From positions 1-14,062 of the forward strand of contig JANXEC010000017.1 of assembly GCA_025058915.1 (NCBI GenBank): a stretch of DNA of 14,062 nt, in the 5' to 3' direction. The DNA comes from Microcaldota archaeon (GTDB taxonomy: Archaea > Micrarchaeota > Micrarchaeia > Anstonellales > J096). A program made the position numbers and the translations under genes. Below are positions 13,638 through 14,062 of the stretch, one piece after another; position 1 is the stretch's first letter, and every line of letters starts with the position of its first letter. The notes below the pieces were generated by a model, which saw only the letters and a program-made list of their open reading frames with translations, searched no databases and was not told where the DNA came from.

Positions 13638-13662
13638 TAAATTTGTTTCTTAAAAAACAAAC

Positions 13663-14062
13663 ATGGAGTCTACTGTTGAAATCATAAGAAATAAAATAAA
13701 CAAAAACACAAAATTCCTTGGAAGATCTATGAGTTTAGGGAACCTAGTAAACACAAAAAATGATGAGAAGTTGATTATAAATTTATATAGATTCTTCAGG
13801 GGTGTCCTGATTCAGTCAATTCCACATCACCATAGGGGGGATATTGACCCAACCACGATTGAATTTGGTACAGTTCACCTCATAAACATCTTTACAGATC
13901 TACTGAATGTATTTGAGAACATCAAGAATATATCCATAGAATATGGGCATTTGATTAGAGAAAGGACTGGAGAGAGAAGGTTCTACACTGATGTTTATAT
14001 AACAATAAACGATTTAGATTTCTCTGTATCTCCTGACCCATACGGAAAACCACTATATCTTA
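13663..14062 (+). CDS. Unknown protein, N-terminal part (runs off window)
   Basis: The reading frame is open from ATG 13663 to the window end, giving 133 codons without a stop. The protein begins MESTVEIIRNKINKNTKFLG. It contains a basic and histidine-rich segment (IPHHHRGDI, about 53-61), a helical hydrophobic stretch (LINIFTDLLNVFENI) and likely strands (FYTDVYITINDLDFSV). No family is recognised. The layout of a helix then a basic loop then a hydrophobic strand loosely resembles residues 70-135 of the 12323-13273 product, so the two could be distant paralogues; I cannot test that here. The start is supported by the shared TTTAAA at 13632-13637. Confidence 0.7.
   Translation, partial: MESTVEIIRNKINKNTKFLGRSMSLGNLVNTKNDEKLIINLYRFFRGVLIQSIPHHHRGDIDPTTIEFGTVHLINIFTDLLNVFENIKNISIEYGHLIRERTGERRFYTDVYITINDLDFSVSPDPYGKPLYL

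Noticed and set aside
1..14062. CRISPR array, insertion sequence, integrase or attachment site
   Set aside because: No regularly spaced repeats, terminal inverted repeats, transposase or integrase motifs were seen; the abundant GA/TC and AGATCT words come from AGA and GAG codons.

Overview
The window is archaeal chromosomal DNA from a very compact genome. The archaeal markers are a translation initiation factor aIF2-gamma, ribosomal protein eS6, an archaeal-type CMP kinase next to a Cbf5/TruB pseudouridine synthase, an RFC large-subunit-like clamp loader, a topoisomerase IA and an archaeal-type IleRS. TATA boxes of the TTTAAA type sit about 22-32 bp before start codons. Arginine is coded almost only by AGA/AGG and isoleucine is often ATA. 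About 97% of the window is coding: I count only about 400 non-coding bases in 12 short gaps, none longer than 53 bp. Several conserved proteins are shortened. This fits a small, reduced and possibly host-associated archaeon (nanoarchaeote or other DPANN-like), but that placement is inference. No mobile element, CRISPR array, rRNA or long intergenic region is present.

Layout: 1-1115 (-) N-terminal part of IleRS. 1148-2348 (-) two-gene operon of unknown function. 2357-3382 (-) RFC large-subunit-like ATPase. 3436-4094 two small convergent unknown genes. 4132-4205 (+) tRNA-Arg(GCG). 4206-5341 (-) operon of a membrane protein and an unknown soluble protein. 5391-5702 (+) small putative zinc protein, overlapping 3' to 3' with a stand-alone asparagine-synthetase-like PP-loop protein (5644-6381, -). 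6397-7563 (+) TatD nuclease and a calcineurin-like phosphodiesterase. 7547-7669 (-) a 40-codon ORF. 7720-9282 (+) aIF2-gamma and eS6. 9283-10544 (-) Cbf5 and CMP kinase operon. 10593-12302 (+) topoisomerase IA. 12323-14062 three unknown genes, the last running off the window.

The clearest structure beyond the genes is the promoter arrangement. Nearly every first gene looks leaderless, with a TATA box directly before the start codon and no Shine-Dalgarno motif. The three operon-internal genes instead have clear Shine-Dalgarno motifs. Five of the seven divergent pairs appear to share one palindromic TTTAAA placed midway between the two start codons. The other two pairs have crossed TATA boxes, in one case inside each other's coding sequence. 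All six convergent junctions abut or overlap (0 to 59 bp). The tRNA has a TATA box placed so that transcription could begin at or within a few bases of its mature 5' end, as in Nanoarchaeum equitans, which lacks RNase P.

Most recognised genes serve information processing: replication (clamp loader, topoisomerase), translation (IleRS, aIF2-gamma, eS6, tRNA), RNA modification (Cbf5) and nucleotide supply (CMP kinase).
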